Assembly: GCF_900104955.1 (NCBI RefSeq)
Contig: NZ_FNSI01000001.1
Coordinates: forward strand, 4,684,001 to 4,748,000
DNA from: Beijerinckia sp. 28-YEA-48
GTDB taxonomy: Bacteria > Pseudomonadota > Alphaproteobacteria > Rhizobiales > Beijerinckiaceae
DNA length: 64,000 nucleotides
Direction of reading: 5' to 3'
Below the pieces are notes generated by a model. The model had not been told where the DNA came from and did not search any database. It worked only from the letters and a program-made list of their open reading frames with translations. Made by a program: the position numbers and the translations under genes. Position 1 is the first letter of the stretch. Every line of letters begins with the position of its first letter. Shown here piece by piece: positions 52,449 to 61,677 of the stretch.

Positions 52449-54779
52449 TCACTTCACGCGCGCTGGTTCAGCACGGGCCAGCAGGGTCTCATATTGCGAT
52501 TTGCCGGAATAATATTGTTTCGGCCAGGGGATCGAGGTGAGGCCGATCTTGGCGGCTTCATGCAGGGCCCAGGCCGGGTCGGCCAGATGCGGTCTGGCGA
52601 CAGCACACAGATCGGCGCGACCGGCGGAGATGATGGAGTTGGCCTGGTCGGCGTCGGAGATCGCGCCAACCGCGATGGTGCCGATGCCGATTTCGTTGCG
52701 GATGCGATCGGAGAACGGCGTCTGCCACATGCGGCCAAACACCGGCACTTCTTCCTTCACCACCTGGCCGGTGGAGCAGTCGATCATGTCGGCGCCGGCT
52801 TCTTTGAACAGGCGGGCGAAGATTACGGCGTCGTCAGCCGTGTTGCCGCCCTCGGCCCAGTCGGTGCAGGACAGGCGAACCGAGATCGGCTTGTCCTTCG
52901 GCCAGACGGCGCGCACGGCGGTGAAGACCTCAAGCGGATAGCGGGCGCGGTTCTCGTGGCTGCCACCGTATTCGTCGTTGCGCTGATTGGTCAGCGGCGA
53001 CAGGAAGCTCGAGAGCAGATAGCCGTGGGCGCAGTGCAGTTCGAGCCAGTCGACGCCGGTGGTGACGGCAAGCTCGGCCGAGCGCACGAAGTCGGCCTTG
53101 ATCCGCGCCATGTCCGCTTGCGTCATCGCATGCGGCACCTGGCTGTTGGGCAGATAGGGCAGAGCCGAGGCTGAATAGAGCGGCCAGTTGCCGCTTTCGA
53201 GCGGTTGGTCGATGCCGTCCCAGGCCAGTTTGGTGGAGCCCTTGCGGCCGGCATGGCCGATCTGGATGCCGATCTTGGCCGCGCTGTTATGATGCACGAA
53301 ATCGGCGAGGCGGCGCCAGCCGGCGGCCTGTTCTTCGTTCCATAGGCCAAGGCAGCCCGGCGTGATGCGTCCATCGGCTGAGGTGCAGGTCATTTCGCCG
53401 AAGACGAGGCCGGCGCCGCCCATGGCGCGCGAGCCGATATGGACGAGATGGAAATCGCTGATCAGCCCGTCCGTGGCTGAGTACATCGCCATCGGCGACA
53501 TGACGATGCGGTTTGGCAGGGTGACGCCGCGCGCCGTAAACGGCGTGAAGATTGGCGGCAGGCCGCGCTCTTTTTTATTCTTCTCGCCCTTCACGCCGGC
53601 GCGTTCGGCATACCAATGCTCGAAGCTTTCCAGCCAGGTCTTGTCGCGCAGGCGCAGGTTCTCGTGGCTGATGCGCTGTGAGCGCGTCAGCATGGAATAC
53701 ATGAACTGTTCCGGCTCGAGCGTGTCGGCATAGCGCTCGCCGACCACTTCGAACCATTCCATGGCATTACGCGCCGCGTTTTGAATGCGGGCGACATCGA
53801 CCCGGCGGATTTCCTCGTAGACCTTCAGGACTTCGGGGATGTTTTCCTTGGCGTGGCCATGGGTCTGGAACTGGCGGGTCAGTTCGATGGCGTCGTCGAT
53901 GGCAAGCTTGGTGCCCGAGCCGATGGCGAAATGCGCGGTATGAGCGGCATCGCCCATCAGCACCACCTGGGACTGGCCGTTGAAATGGCTCCACTTGCCG
54001 CAGATCAGCCGGCTGAAATTGATCCAAGCGGAACCACGCACATGGCGCGCATTGGTCATCAAAGGCGCGCCTTCGAGCGTCTCGGCGAAGAGCTTTTCGC
54101 AGAAGGCGATCGACTCGTCCTGGCTCATCTTGTCGAGGCCGTGAGCGAGATAGGTCTCTTCCGTGGTCTCGATGATGAAGGTCGAGGTCTCGGCGTCGAA
54201 TTTATAGATATGGGACTGGAACCAGCCGTGTTCGGTGCGCTGGAAATCGAAGGTGAAGGCGTCGAACAGCTTCTTCGTGCCGAGCCAGATGAAACGGTTG
54301 GGCCGCACCACGAGATCAGGCTGGAAGACCTCCGGATAGCGGTTGCGGATCTTCGAATTGACGCCGTCGGAGGCGATGATCAGATCGGCGTCGGCGAATT
54401 CGAGATCGGAATTGACGTCGCGTTCGAACACCAGTTCGACGCCAAGCGCTTCGCAGCGCCGCTGCAGGATGTTGAGCAGTTTCTTGCGACCGATGCCGAC
54501 GAAGCCGTGGCCGCTGGTGCGCAGCTTCTTGCCCTTGAACACCAGTTCGATGTCGTCCCAGTGGTTGAAGGCGTCCTCGATCTCGGTGGCGCTTTCCGGA
54601 TCCCAGGCGCGCATGGCCTCCATGGTGGCGTCGGAGAAGACGACACCCCAGCCGAACGTGTCATAGGGACGGTTGCGCTCGACCACCGAAATGGAATGTT
54701 CGGGGTGCAGCTTTTTCATCAGCAGGCCGAAGTAAAGGCCGGCCGGTCCTCCACCAATGCAGACGATACGCAAGGGCAT
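52449..54779 (-). CDS. Bifunctional 2-aminobenzoyl-CoA monooxygenase/reductase (salicylyl-CoA 5-hydroxylase-like + old yellow enzyme fusion)
   Basis: 776 residues. Residues 1 to about 385 are a class A flavin monooxygenase: CIGGGPAGLYFGLLMKK for FAD, and VLMGDAAHTAHFAIGSGTKLA for the second FAD motif. From about 400 to the end is an old-yellow-enzyme TIM barrel: LPPIFTPFTARGVTLPNRIV, LVHIGSRAMGGAGLVFGEMT, IGIQIGHAGRKGST, LELHCAHGYLLSSFLSP. This exact fusion is known from the Azoarcus evansii enzyme that hydroxylates 2-aminobenzoyl-CoA at C5 and then reduces the ring. It is the first gene of the operon. Confidence 0.92.
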   Translation of the reverse strand: MPLRIVCIGGGPAGLYFGLLMKKLHPEHSISVVERNRPYDTFGWGVVFSDATMEAMRAWDPESATEIEDAFNHWDDIELVFKGKKLRTSGHGFVGIGRKKLLNILQRRCEALGVELVFERDVNSDLEFADADLIIASDGVNSKIRNRYPEVFQPDLVVRPNRFIWLGTKKLFDAFTFDFQRTEHGWFQSHIYKFDAETSTFIIETTEETYLAHGLDKMSQDESIAFCEKLFAETLEGAPLMTNARHVRGSAWINFSRLICGKWSHFNGQSQVVLMGDAAHTAHFAIGSGTKLAIDDAIELTRQFQTHGHAKENIPEVLKVYEEIRRVDVARIQNAARNAMEWFEVVGERYADTLEPEQFMYSMLTRSQRISHENLRLRDKTWLESFEHWYAERAGVKGEKNKKERGLPPIFTPFTARGVTLPNRIVMSPMAMYSATDGLISDFHLVHIGSRAMGGAGLVFGEMTCTSADGRITPGCLGLWNEEQAAGWRRLADFVHHNSAAKIGIQIGHAGRKGSTKLAWDGIDQPLESGNWPLYSASALPYLPNSQVPHAMTQADMARIKADFVRSAELAVTTGVDWLELHCAHGYLLSSFLSPLTNQRNDEYGGSHENRARYPLEVFTAVRAVWPKDKPISVRLSCTDWAEGGNTADDAVIFARLFKEAGADMIDCSTGQVVKEEVPVFGRMWQTPFSDRIRNEIGIGTIAVGAISDADQANSIISAGRADLCAVARPHLADPAWALHEAAKIGLTSIPWPKQYYSGKSQYETLLARAEPARVK

Positions 54780-54809
54780 CTCCCCAGTCTGGGCGCGGGC
54801 TGCTCAATT

Positions 54810-54848
54810 ATTTCAAGCTTAAAATATCTAGGTTTAAAATATTGTCAA
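54810..54848 (-). promoter_or_regulatory. Operon promoter with overlapping palindromic operator
   Basis: On the minus strand TTGACA (54848-54843) is followed after 16 bases by TATTTT (54826-54821), about 40 bases before the ATG at 54779. The near-perfect 16-base palindrome ATTTCAAGCTTAAAAT (54810-54825) covers the -10 and start region, and TTAAAATAT is repeated at 54819-54827 and 54834-54842. Steric repression by the operon's MarR protein is the simplest reading. Confidence 0.6.
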
Positions 54849-55032
54849 GGACCTCGGCTGTGCCAGGGACCTGGGCAAAGACTCGGCTCTGAGAGGTGGG
54901 GCGGCGTGCTGCAGTGATCTATTCTAGCGAACAAGTGTCACGACGACGACGATTTTGCGCAGCATGACGTGCTGGCTTTCGTGGGCGATATGGCTTATCG
55001 CGCAGCGGACAAATGTAGCGGGAACCATTGAT

Positions 55033-55662
55033 ATGCTTTCATTTTTCTCATTCAAAACTGTTTTCGGCGCCGCCGGCGCGCTGCTCGTGGCCGGCACCGC
55101 GCTGGCGCAGACCGCCGAGCCGTCGGCCGCCGATACGGCCGCCGCCATGGAGCGGCTGCGGCGCGCCGCGCAGAACACGCCGGCCGGTGCTCCGGCTGCG
55201 GCGACCACCGGTCTCGCCAATGGCGCTACGGCCATCAACGAAGTCTACGAGGATTGGACCGTCGATTGCCGCATCGCCAATGACCGCAAGCTGTGCCGGC
55301 TGTCGCAAGCGCAGGGCAACGGCCAGACTCGCCAGACGGTGTTCGCCATCGATCTCGATGTCCCGCGTGACAACAATCTGACCGGCACCGTGTTGATGCC
55401 GCTCGGCGTCAAGCTCGATGCCGGTGCGATCGTGCGGCTCGACGACAAGCCGCTTGGCCAGGGCCTGCGCTATTCGGCCTGCGTCGCCCAGGGCTGTATC
55501 GCGCCTTTGACCATTCCGGCGGCCTCGGTGGATGCGCTGCGTAAGGCGCAGAACATCAGCGTCGCCTCGCTCAACCTGCAGAATGACGAGCCGGTGGTGT
55601 TCCGCGTCTCGATGAAGGGCTTTTCGGCGGCGCTCGATCGTCTCGCTCAGTTGGCGAAGTAG
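55033..55662 (+). CDS. Invasion-associated locus B (IalB) family protein
   Basis: 209 residues from ATG 55033. The signal peptide ends about ALA-Q27 (FGAAGALLVAGTALAQ). An Ala-rich linker is followed by the IalB domain from about residue 70: EDWTVDCRIANDRKLCRLSQAQ, YSACVAQGCIAPL (four Cys, probably two disulfides), and LQNDEPVVFRVSMKGFSAAL. The family is periplasmic and named from Bartonella, but widespread in non-pathogenic Hyphomicrobiales. It runs divergent from the aminobenzoate operon and converges on the cyclase gene with two bases between stops. Confidence 0.9.
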   Translation: MLSFFSFKTVFGAAGALLVAGTALAQTAEPSAADTAAAMERLRRAAQNTPAGAPAAATTGLANGATAINEVYEDWTVDCRIANDRKLCRLSQAQGNGQTRQTVFAIDLDVPRDNNLTGTVLMPLGVKLDAGAIVRLDDKPLGQGLRYSACVAQGCIAPLTIPAASVDALRKAQNISVASLNLQNDEPVVFRVSMKGFSAALDRLAQLAK

Positions 55663-55664
55663 GC

Positions 55665-56441
55665 TCAGTCCTCGAAAATGGCGACGGCGCGGGTCCAGCC
55701 GGCAGACCCGCCCTTCACCTTCACCGGGAAACAGGCGACCGAGAAACCTTTGGCCGGCAGGTTTTCGAGATTGTGCAATTTCTCGATGTGGCAGTAGCCG
55801 ATCTCGCGGCCGGCCTTGTGGCCTTCCCAGATAATGCTGGCGTCCCCGGTTTGCGCATAGCGCTGGGCGGTGAAACCGAAGGGCGCGTCCCATGACCAAG
55901 CGTCCGTGCCGGTGACGCGCACGCCGCGCGAGGTCAAATACAGGGTCGCCTCGCGGCCCATGCCACAGCCGGTCGGCACATAATCGGGCTGGCCGTAGCG
56001 GGTGCCGGCGGCGGTATTGACCAGAACGATGTCGAGCGGCCGCAGGCTGTGGCCGATCCGTGCCAGCTCCTTCTCCACATCATCAGCGGTGGCGACATAG
56101 CCGTCGGCAAAATGGCGGAAGTCGAGTTTGATCGCCGGTTGAAAGCACCAATCGAGTGGCACTTCATCGATGGTGATGGCGCGTTTGCCGCCATCCATGG
56201 TCGAGGCATAGTGCCAGGGTGCGTCGAGATGGGTGCCGTTGTGCGTGGTGATCTGGCAATGCTCGATCGCCCAGCCCTCGCCGTCGGGCAGGTCTTCCGG
56301 TTTCAGGCCGGGGAAATAGCGGGCGACCTGCGGGGCTTGCTCCTTGTGGTCGATGTACTTGATTTTCGGTTCGAGGCCTGGTGGATCCGAGGCGATCCCG
56401 GCTTCCAGCGGCACGGAAATGTCGACAATACGGCGGCCCAT
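55665..56441 (-). CDS. Cyclase-family hydrolase (kynurenine formamidase-like)
   Basis: 258 residues from ATG 56441, with GGGAGGA just upstream; the open frame to 57281 is an antisense artefact of the VOC gene. The metal-binding motif HNGTHLDAPWH has H67, H71, D73 and H77, the signature of the KynB/cyclase family. Some members hydrolyse N-formylkynurenine to kynurenine, which leads to anthranilate; others act on isatin or on cyclic intermediates. Closeness to the aminobenzoate operon makes an anthranilate-generating amide hydrolase attractive but unproven. It is divergent from the VOC gene. Confidence 0.87.
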   Translation of the reverse strand: MGRRIVDISVPLEAGIASDPPGLEPKIKYIDHKEQAPQVARYFPGLKPEDLPDGEGWAIEHCQITTHNGTHLDAPWHYASTMDGGKRAITIDEVPLDWCFQPAIKLDFRHFADGYVATADDVEKELARIGHSLRPLDIVLVNTAAGTRYGQPDYVPTGCGMGREATLYLTSRGVRVTGTDAWSWDAPFGFTAQRYAQTGDASIIWEGHKAGREIGYCHIEKLHNLENLPAKGFSVACFPVKVKGGSAGWTRAVAIFED

Positions 56442-56723
56442 GGCATCCTCCCGATCCAATGCTATCGCCAGTTTCTCCATATTCGCTGATTTGTCGATGC
56501 GGCCGGCGTGTCGACCTACAGCGATCGAACTGTCGAAAGCTGCGGCGACAGTGGTGTTTTTACATCGGCCCGGTGGACAAGACCCCTTGCGACTCGCTAG
56601 GTTCTCGCGCTGCCGATGCGAGCGATGATCGCCGGCTGCGGGCGCGGGCGACACACACTGTTTGGAACATGATCTTCCTGACAACCAAGACCAAAGGTCC
56701 TGCGCGCGACAAGGGAGGACGCT

Positions 56724-57953
56724 ATGCCTGAAGATATTCGGGTCGGAGAACGGCAATTCAACGTGGGCGGCGTGGTGCTTGACCGGCCCTTTCAAATCCG
56801 CCGCCTCGGCCATTTCGGATTGGACGTGCACGACATCGATGCGGGAATCGCGTTTTACACCCGCATGTTCGGATTGAAGATTGCCGATCCGATCGATTTT
56901 GGCGCGCGCATGCCGGCCGAGGAGCAGGGCAAGCACGGATCGGGCATCGGCTATTTTATGCGCCACGGCACCGACCATCATTCCTTCGTGCTGTTTCCGC
57001 GCCGGGTGCGCCGGGTGCTGCTGAAGCACCTGCCGCCGCACATGACCATCAATCAGATCACCTGGCAGGTCGGCAGCCTGCGCGAGGTCGTCGACGGCTC
57101 GACCTGGCTGAAGGGCGGCGGCATCCGCGTCGCCCGCGCCGGCCGCGATAATCCGGGTTCCAATTGGCATGCCTATCCGGTCGATCCGGAAGGCCACACC
57201 AATGAAATCTACTATGGCATCGAGCAGATCGGCTGGGACGGCCTGAGCAAGCCTAAGGGCATGCATCGGCGCGACTATCACGATTCACCGGCTCTGCCGC
57301 ACCGCTCCGAATTCGCCGAGGTCGAGGAAGGACTGGCGGCCAAGATCGCCGTCGCCGACGGCTATCGTTTCAAGGAGCCGCTGGACGAAAAATACGATGT
57401 CGGCGGCATTCTGCTCGGTCGGCCGTTCAAGGTGACCAAGATCGGGCCGATCCGCCTCTTCGCCGAAGACGTTGACGCCGTCACCGCCTTCTACCGGGAT
57501 ACGATGGGACTGCGCTTCACCGAGGAGGTGACGTGGAACGGCCATCGCTGCACCTTCCTGCGCGCCAATACGGAGCACCATTCGCTGGCGATTTATCCGG
57601 TGGCGCTGCGTGAGGAACTCGGCCTGAGCCCCCATACATCGCTGTTCTCCTGCGGCTTTCAGGTCGGCGATTATACGCAATTGCGCGATGCCGTGGCGTT
57701 TCTGGAGGGTGAGGGCGTCACCGTGCGCAAGCTGCCGCCGGAGCTATTTCCCGGTGTCGACTACGGCGCCTTCGCCATCGATCCCGATGGCCACGCCATT
57801 CAGCTCTATCATCACATGGAGCAGATCGGCTGGGACGGTCGGCCGATGCCGGCGAACTTGCGCCGCAAGGTCGATAATGCGAATTGGCCGCAGACATTGC
57901 CGGCGCAGAGCGACAGCTTTAATGGCGAGGTCTATCTCGGGCCTTGGAATTGA
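56724..57953 (+). CDS. Two-domain VOC protein, extradiol dioxygenase-like
   Basis: 409 residues with two vicinal-oxygen-chelate domains (about 25-190 and 235-385). Domain 1 keeps a plausible metal triad: His in LGHFGLDVHD, His in GTDHHSFVLF, Glu in GHTNEIYYG. Domain 2 has TEHHSLAI and GHAIQLYHH, but the first His is Ile/Pro-substituted (IGPIRLF), so domain 1 is the likely catalytic one; in classical BphC-type enzymes it is usually the C-terminal domain that binds iron. It probably cleaves a catechol-like ring, followed by the FAH-family enzyme 76 bases downstream. Confidence 0.85.
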   Translation: MPEDIRVGERQFNVGGVVLDRPFQIRRLGHFGLDVHDIDAGIAFYTRMFGLKIADPIDFGARMPAEEQGKHGSGIGYFMRHGTDHHSFVLFPRRVRRVLLKHLPPHMTINQITWQVGSLREVVDGSTWLKGGGIRVARAGRDNPGSNWHAYPVDPEGHTNEIYYGIEQIGWDGLSKPKGMHRRDYHDSPALPHRSEFAEVEEGLAAKIAVADGYRFKEPLDEKYDVGGILLGRPFKVTKIGPIRLFAEDVDAVTAFYRDTMGLRFTEEVTWNGHRCTFLRANTEHHSLAIYPVALREELGLSPHTSLFSCGFQVGDYTQLRDAVAFLEGEGVTVRKLPPELFPGVDYGAFAIDPDGHAIQLYHHMEQIGWDGRPMPANLRRKVDNANWPQTLPAQSDSFNGEVYLGPWN

Positions 57954-58029
57954 GGGCTGGGGATAAAGGCTGGGCTTAAGAAATTCGGGACGGTCATCGT
58001 GACCGGATCGCAATGATGAGGACGATAAC

Positions 58030-58938
58030 GTGAAGTTTCTGACTTACAAATCCGGGAAAGAGTTGAAGGTCGGCGTACTGGACGAAGAGAATGGTGTGCT
58101 CGACGTCGTGCTGGCGGCCAAGAAGCTTTTGAAGACCGACCTGCCCGACACGCTGCGCGACATTATCGCTGGCGGCCCGAGCGCCCTGTCGACGGCCAAG
58201 AAGGCCCTCAAGGCGGCGCAGGCGAAGCCGAAGGGCATGTTCACGCCGCTCAAGAAGGTGAAGATCGCGACGCCGCTGCCCGGCGCCACGAAGAACGTCT
58301 TCTGCGTCGGCCGTAACTACAAGCTGCACATCGAAGAAATGGCCGCCACGCGTGGCATCCCGCCGAACTACCCGAAAATGCCGGAATTCTTCTCCAAGCC
58401 GCCGACCACCATCGTCGGCCACGAGGACAAGGTCGAGCGGCACGCCGACTACACCAACGAGCTCGATTACGAAGTCGAACTTGCTGTCGTTATCGGCAAG
58501 AAGGGTCGCAACATTTCCGAAGCCAATGCGCTCAAGCATGTGTGGGGCTATACGGTCGTCAACGACGTCACCGCCCGCGACGCGCAGCGCAATCACGGCC
58601 AGTTCTTCAAGGGCAAGAGCTATGACTCGCATTGCCCGATCGGCCCCTATGTCGTCACCGCCGACGAATTCGGTCAGCCAGGCGGCCATAACCTGACCCT
58701 CAAGGTCAATGGCAAGATCCGCCAGGATTCGAACACGTCCGACCTCTATTTCGGCGTGCCGCGCATCATCGAAAGCCTGTCGGGCGCGCTGACGCTCGAG
58801 CCGGGCGACATCATCGCCACGGGCACGCCGTCGGGCGTTGCCGCTGGCATGAAGAAGCCGGAATTCCTGCAGGTCGGCGACATCGTCGAGGCCGAGGTCG
58901 AAGGCATCGGCGTGCTGCGCAACAAGATCGTCGACTAA
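58030..58938 (+). CDS. Fumarylacetoacetate hydrolase (FAH) family protein
   Basis: 302 residues with a GTG start at 58030 preceded by GAGGA. A short N-terminal domain (MKFLTYKSGKELKVGVLD) is followed by the FAH core from about residue 90: VFCVGRNYKLHIEEMA, the metal-binding LDYEVELAVVIGKKGR, VVNDVTARDAQ and IIATGTPSGVAAGMKKP. The family includes acylpyruvases and 2-hydroxymuconate-type hydratase/decarboxylases. After an extradiol-like dioxygenase it probably processes the ring-cleavage product. A strong terminator ends the transcript. Confidence 0.9.
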   Translation: MKFLTYKSGKELKVGVLDEENGVLDVVLAAKKLLKTDLPDTLRDIIAGGPSALSTAKKALKAAQAKPKGMFTPLKKVKIATPLPGATKNVFCVGRNYKLHIEEMAATRGIPPNYPKMPEFFSKPPTTIVGHEDKVERHADYTNELDYEVELAVVIGKKGRNISEANALKHVWGYTVVNDVTARDAQRNHGQFFKGKSYDSHCPIGPYVVTADEFGQPGGHNLTLKVNGKIRQDSNTSDLYFGVPRIIESLSGALTLEPGDIIATGTPSGVAAGMKKPEFLQVGDIVEAEVEGIGVLRNKIVD

Positions 58939-58948
58939 GACTGTTTGG

Positions 58949-58979
58949 GCTGTGCCCGCTGCGGCGGGCACAGCTTTTT
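58949..58979 (+). terminator. Intrinsic terminator after the FAH-family gene
   Basis: GCTGTGCCCGC (58949-58959), loop TGCG, GCGGGCACAGC (58964-58974), then TTTTT to 58979. An eleven-pair perfect stem, and the strongest terminator in the window. Confidence 0.95.
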
Positions 58980-59078
58980 CAAGCTGGATCAACCAGCAAT
59001 AAAATAGCGAGGGAGCGGCGTCCTAGACCAAACGCGATTTTGGTTGGACGTTGCAGGAGAACGCCTGGGAGAGAGCCC

Positions 59079-60080
59079 ATGACCATCGACATGCATGCGC
59101 ATTGGCTGCCGGAGGCTTTCTGCGACGCCATGCGGGCGCGCAGCACGCCGCCGTTCATTCGCCGCAAGGACGACGGTCGCGAATATCTCGAATCCTCGTT
59201 CAATTCCTCGCCTTTGGCGCAGCGCGAAAGTGCTGAGCAGCGCATCATCGAAATGGACAAGGCCGGTGTCGCGTGCGGTGTGTTGTCCCTGACCCCGGTT
59301 TACGGCGTCGAGCGGCTGCCCAGCGCCGAGGCGGTGCCGCTCTGCCAAGCATTCAACGATGCGGTGGCCGCCGTTTGTGCGCAATATCCGGGACGGTTCA
59401 GCGGCCTTGCCGCACTGCCTGTCGCCGACATGCAGGAAACGCTGAGCGAATTTCATCGCATCATGGCCATGCCGGGCATGGTCGGAGCATTGCTGCCGGG
59501 CGACGGCTTTCTATCCACCAAGCGCGCCGAAAAGTTCCGGCCGCTGTTTGAGGCCGCCAATGCGCTGGGCGCCGTCTTCCTGGTTCACTACGCCAAGATT
59601 GCCGACGATCCGGAGGCGCCGAAGGTGGATGCCTCGGACAATGGCCATTCGCGGGTCGGCACGCTCGACATGCAGGCGCGCCTGTCGTCGAACATGATCA
59701 CCTTCTGCATGACTGATTTTTTGAAGTCTTTTCCGAACGTGACGGTGCTGTCGCACAATCTCGGCGGCAATATCCCCTTCGAGGTCGACCGGCTCGATCA
59801 CCGCAGCCTGCTCGACCGGCCGCAGGACGAATTGCCGTCGAAGCGGATCCGGGAAGCCTCGGTGCTGGTCGATTGCAATTCACTGGGCGCCAAGGCGATC
59901 GAATTGGCCGTCGATTGCTATGGGGTTGAGCGCATCGTCTATGGCTCGGACGGCACCGGTTTCGGCATGGACTGGACGAACAAGGCGATTGCCGACGCTC
60001 GCATTTCCGACGCGGAGAAGGCGGCGATCCTGCACAACAATGCGGCACGCGCTCTGGCGCGGGTCCGCAGACCGCAATAA
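59079..60080 (+). CDS. Amidohydrolase-2 family, ACMSD-like
   Basis: 333 residues from ATG 59079 (GGGAGAG upstream). The metal motif is MHAHWLP (H6, H8 by count), with FLVHYAK carrying a barrel His, VTVLSHNLGGNIPFEVDR another, and the final Asp in IVYGSDGTGFGMD. This complete set resembles alpha-amino-beta-carboxymuconate-semialdehyde decarboxylase and related aromatic decarboxylases. Together with the VOC and FAH-family genes upstream it would complete a ring-cleavage route, though a terminator separates it from them, so it has its own promoter. Confidence 0.87.
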   Translation: MTIDMHAHWLPEAFCDAMRARSTPPFIRRKDDGREYLESSFNSSPLAQRESAEQRIIEMDKAGVACGVLSLTPVYGVERLPSAEAVPLCQAFNDAVAAVCAQYPGRFSGLAALPVADMQETLSEFHRIMAMPGMVGALLPGDGFLSTKRAEKFRPLFEAANALGAVFLVHYAKIADDPEAPKVDASDNGHSRVGTLDMQARLSSNMITFCMTDFLKSFPNVTVLSHNLGGNIPFEVDRLDHRSLLDRPQDELPSKRIREASVLVDCNSLGAKAIELAVDCYGVERIVYGSDGTGFGMDWTNKAIADARISDAEKAAILHNNAARALARVRRPQ

Positions 60081-60096
60081 CTACGGTTCCAAGAAA

Positions 60097-60366
60097 CTAC
60101 GGTTCGAAGAACAGGCGGATGACGTCGGCGTGGCCGGAATCCATGACCGGGATGTCGCCGAACTCCGCTTCCATGGCGGGATAGGCATCCTTGGGCAAAT
60201 GGATTTCCGTCAGCGGCGTGTTGGAACGCGCGCCGGAGAGAACGGCCTTTTCGAGCAACACCAGCAACTCGCCTTCATGGCGAGGAACTTCGGTCAGTGT
60301 CAGCGACGTCTTGCCAGTGCTGGGCAGGACCGCATGTAGCATCTGTTCGAACTCAGGTATCGACAT
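60097..60366 (-). CDS. Hypothetical protein, 89 residues
   Basis: Not recognised. Start ATG 60366 with GGGAG before it. The sequence reads like a small cytosolic domain: MSIPEFEQMLHAVLPSTGK, then LTEVPRHEGELLVLLEKAVLSGA and a C-terminal MDSGHADVIRLFFEP. No signal or membrane segment. It converges on the ACMSD-like gene with 16 bases between stops. Confidence 0.55.
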   Translation of the reverse strand: MSIPEFEQMLHAVLPSTGKTSLTLTEVPRHEGELLVLLEKAVLSGARSNTPLTEIHLPKDAYPAMEAEFGDIPVMDSGHADVIRLFFEP

Positions 60367-60509
60367 GGGTACTCCCAGGCACGACGAACCCGCCAAATAG
60401 GCGCTCCGCCGTCGAATACAACAACTGTATGACGCGCGACAGCCGGATCGGTTTCGCTCCGGATGACCACAAAGATCAGCCGGGGCGGAAAAAAGGCTTT
60501 TTTGTCAGT

Positions 60510-61676
60510 TTATTGACGGGAATTGGGCGGCCGATACGGCTCCTGCGACGTTGGGCCGCGATAGGCCTGCGCCGGCAGGTTGGGGTTGAGCCGCTGCGGC
60601 ACCGGGGCGCCCGAGGCATAAGTTCCCGCTTGCGGGGCCATCTGCGGAACTGCCGCCTGCTGGGGCACCGGGCCGAGGTAGCGCGGCCCGCTGGGCTGGG
60701 GTGGCTGCTGCGGTACTAGGGTGGTGGCCGGCGGCAGCTGCTGGACCGGGGGACTGGCGGCCTGACGCGGCTCGTCTTGCGGTTCGCGCGGCTTGTGGCG
60801 GGCAACGCGCCGGGCCGGGCGCGGCTGGGCTGCCACTTGTTGCCGGGCTTCGGTGACGGGGCGACCGCCGCTCAGAGCGCTTTCCAGGCTGCCGACCCGG
60901 GTGACGGGGGCGGTGATCCCGGTGGCCGCTACGCCGCGACCGCTGTCAACGGCGGCGACACCTGGATCGATATTGCGGCGATCCATCATCAGCACACGGG
61001 CGAGGGCTTCCGGCTCGCCCATCTGCAAGGACTCGACGGCGCTCGCCAATGTATCGAGGTCCTTGGTGCCGCTGCACAGGCGCACGCGGATCGAAGCCGG
61101 TGCGGCACGTCCGCCGAGCACCGAGCCGAAGCGCGCGAAGCTTGAACGGTTTGGTCCGGCGTCGCGAATATTGTCGACCCACTGCCAGGCGTAGATGCAG
61201 CGATGGCCGTTGCTCTGCTTGCCGATGGCGAGACCGAAGGGGCCGAGCGCATTCTGCATCGGCTTGGTGACGATGTTCATCTGAATGCCGCGAAACCGCG
61301 ACAGAATCTCCGATTGAATGCCGCGCTCTGACGGCTTGCCGGCCTGCAGCATGTTCGGGCCGCCGGGCGAAGATGCGGTTTCGATGCTGACTTCGAGCAC
61401 GTTCTCGGCTTTCGTGCCGGCATCGAAGCCCATCACGATATCCTGGCGCGTGCCATTGGGATAGTTGCGCTCGCGGATGCGCGTCACCGCGCCCGCTTCG
61501 ATCGGCAGCAACATCACGGCCTGGGTGAAGGTCGCGTCGCCAGTGGGATTGGCGGTGACGGGAACGGTTGCGACCGTGGCGGTGGATTCATCACGTGAGA
61601 GAAAGCGCTGCTCGCTGGAGGATCTGCCGCAGGCGGCCGTGAGCAGCACGAGAGGCAGGACAAACCAATGTTTCAT
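60510..61676 (-). CDS. bcsN: Cellulose biosynthesis protein BcsN-like lipoprotein
   Basis: 388 residues from ATG 61676, with GGAGGG upstream in the preceding gene's 3' end. Lipoprotein signal MKHWFVLPLVLLTAAC with lipid Cys16. The domain (about 40-230) has the BcsN-like features VTRIRERNYPNGTRQDIVM, and ALGPFGLAIGKQSNGHRCIYAWQ with a paired Cys later (RVRLCSG). A long Pro/Gln-rich tail follows (residues ~290-388). BcsN occurs in Hyphomicrobiales cellulose operons; its exact role is unknown. It starts one base after the TPR gene, so the two form an operon. Confidence 0.75.
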   Translation of the reverse strand: MKHWFVLPLVLLTAACGRSSSEQRFLSRDESTATVATVPVTANPTGDATFTQAVMLLPIEAGAVTRIRERNYPNGTRQDIVMGFDAGTKAENVLEVSIETASSPGGPNMLQAGKPSERGIQSEILSRFRGIQMNIVTKPMQNALGPFGLAIGKQSNGHRCIYAWQWVDNIRDAGPNRSSFARFGSVLGGRAAPASIRVRLCSGTKDLDTLASAVESLQMGEPEALARVLMMDRRNIDPGVAAVDSGRGVAATGITAPVTRVGSLESALSGGRPVTEARQQVAAQPRPARRVARHKPREPQDEPRQAASPPVQQLPPATTLVPQQPPQPSGPRYLGPVPQQAAVPQMAPQAGTYASGAPVPQRLNPNLPAQAYRGPTSQEPYRPPNSRQ

Positions 61677-61677
61677 G

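Noticed and set aside
55665-57281. 538-codon version of the cyclase gene
   Set aside because: The N-terminal 280 codons are antisense to the VOC gene and spacer; GGGAGGA before ATG 56441 marks the true start.
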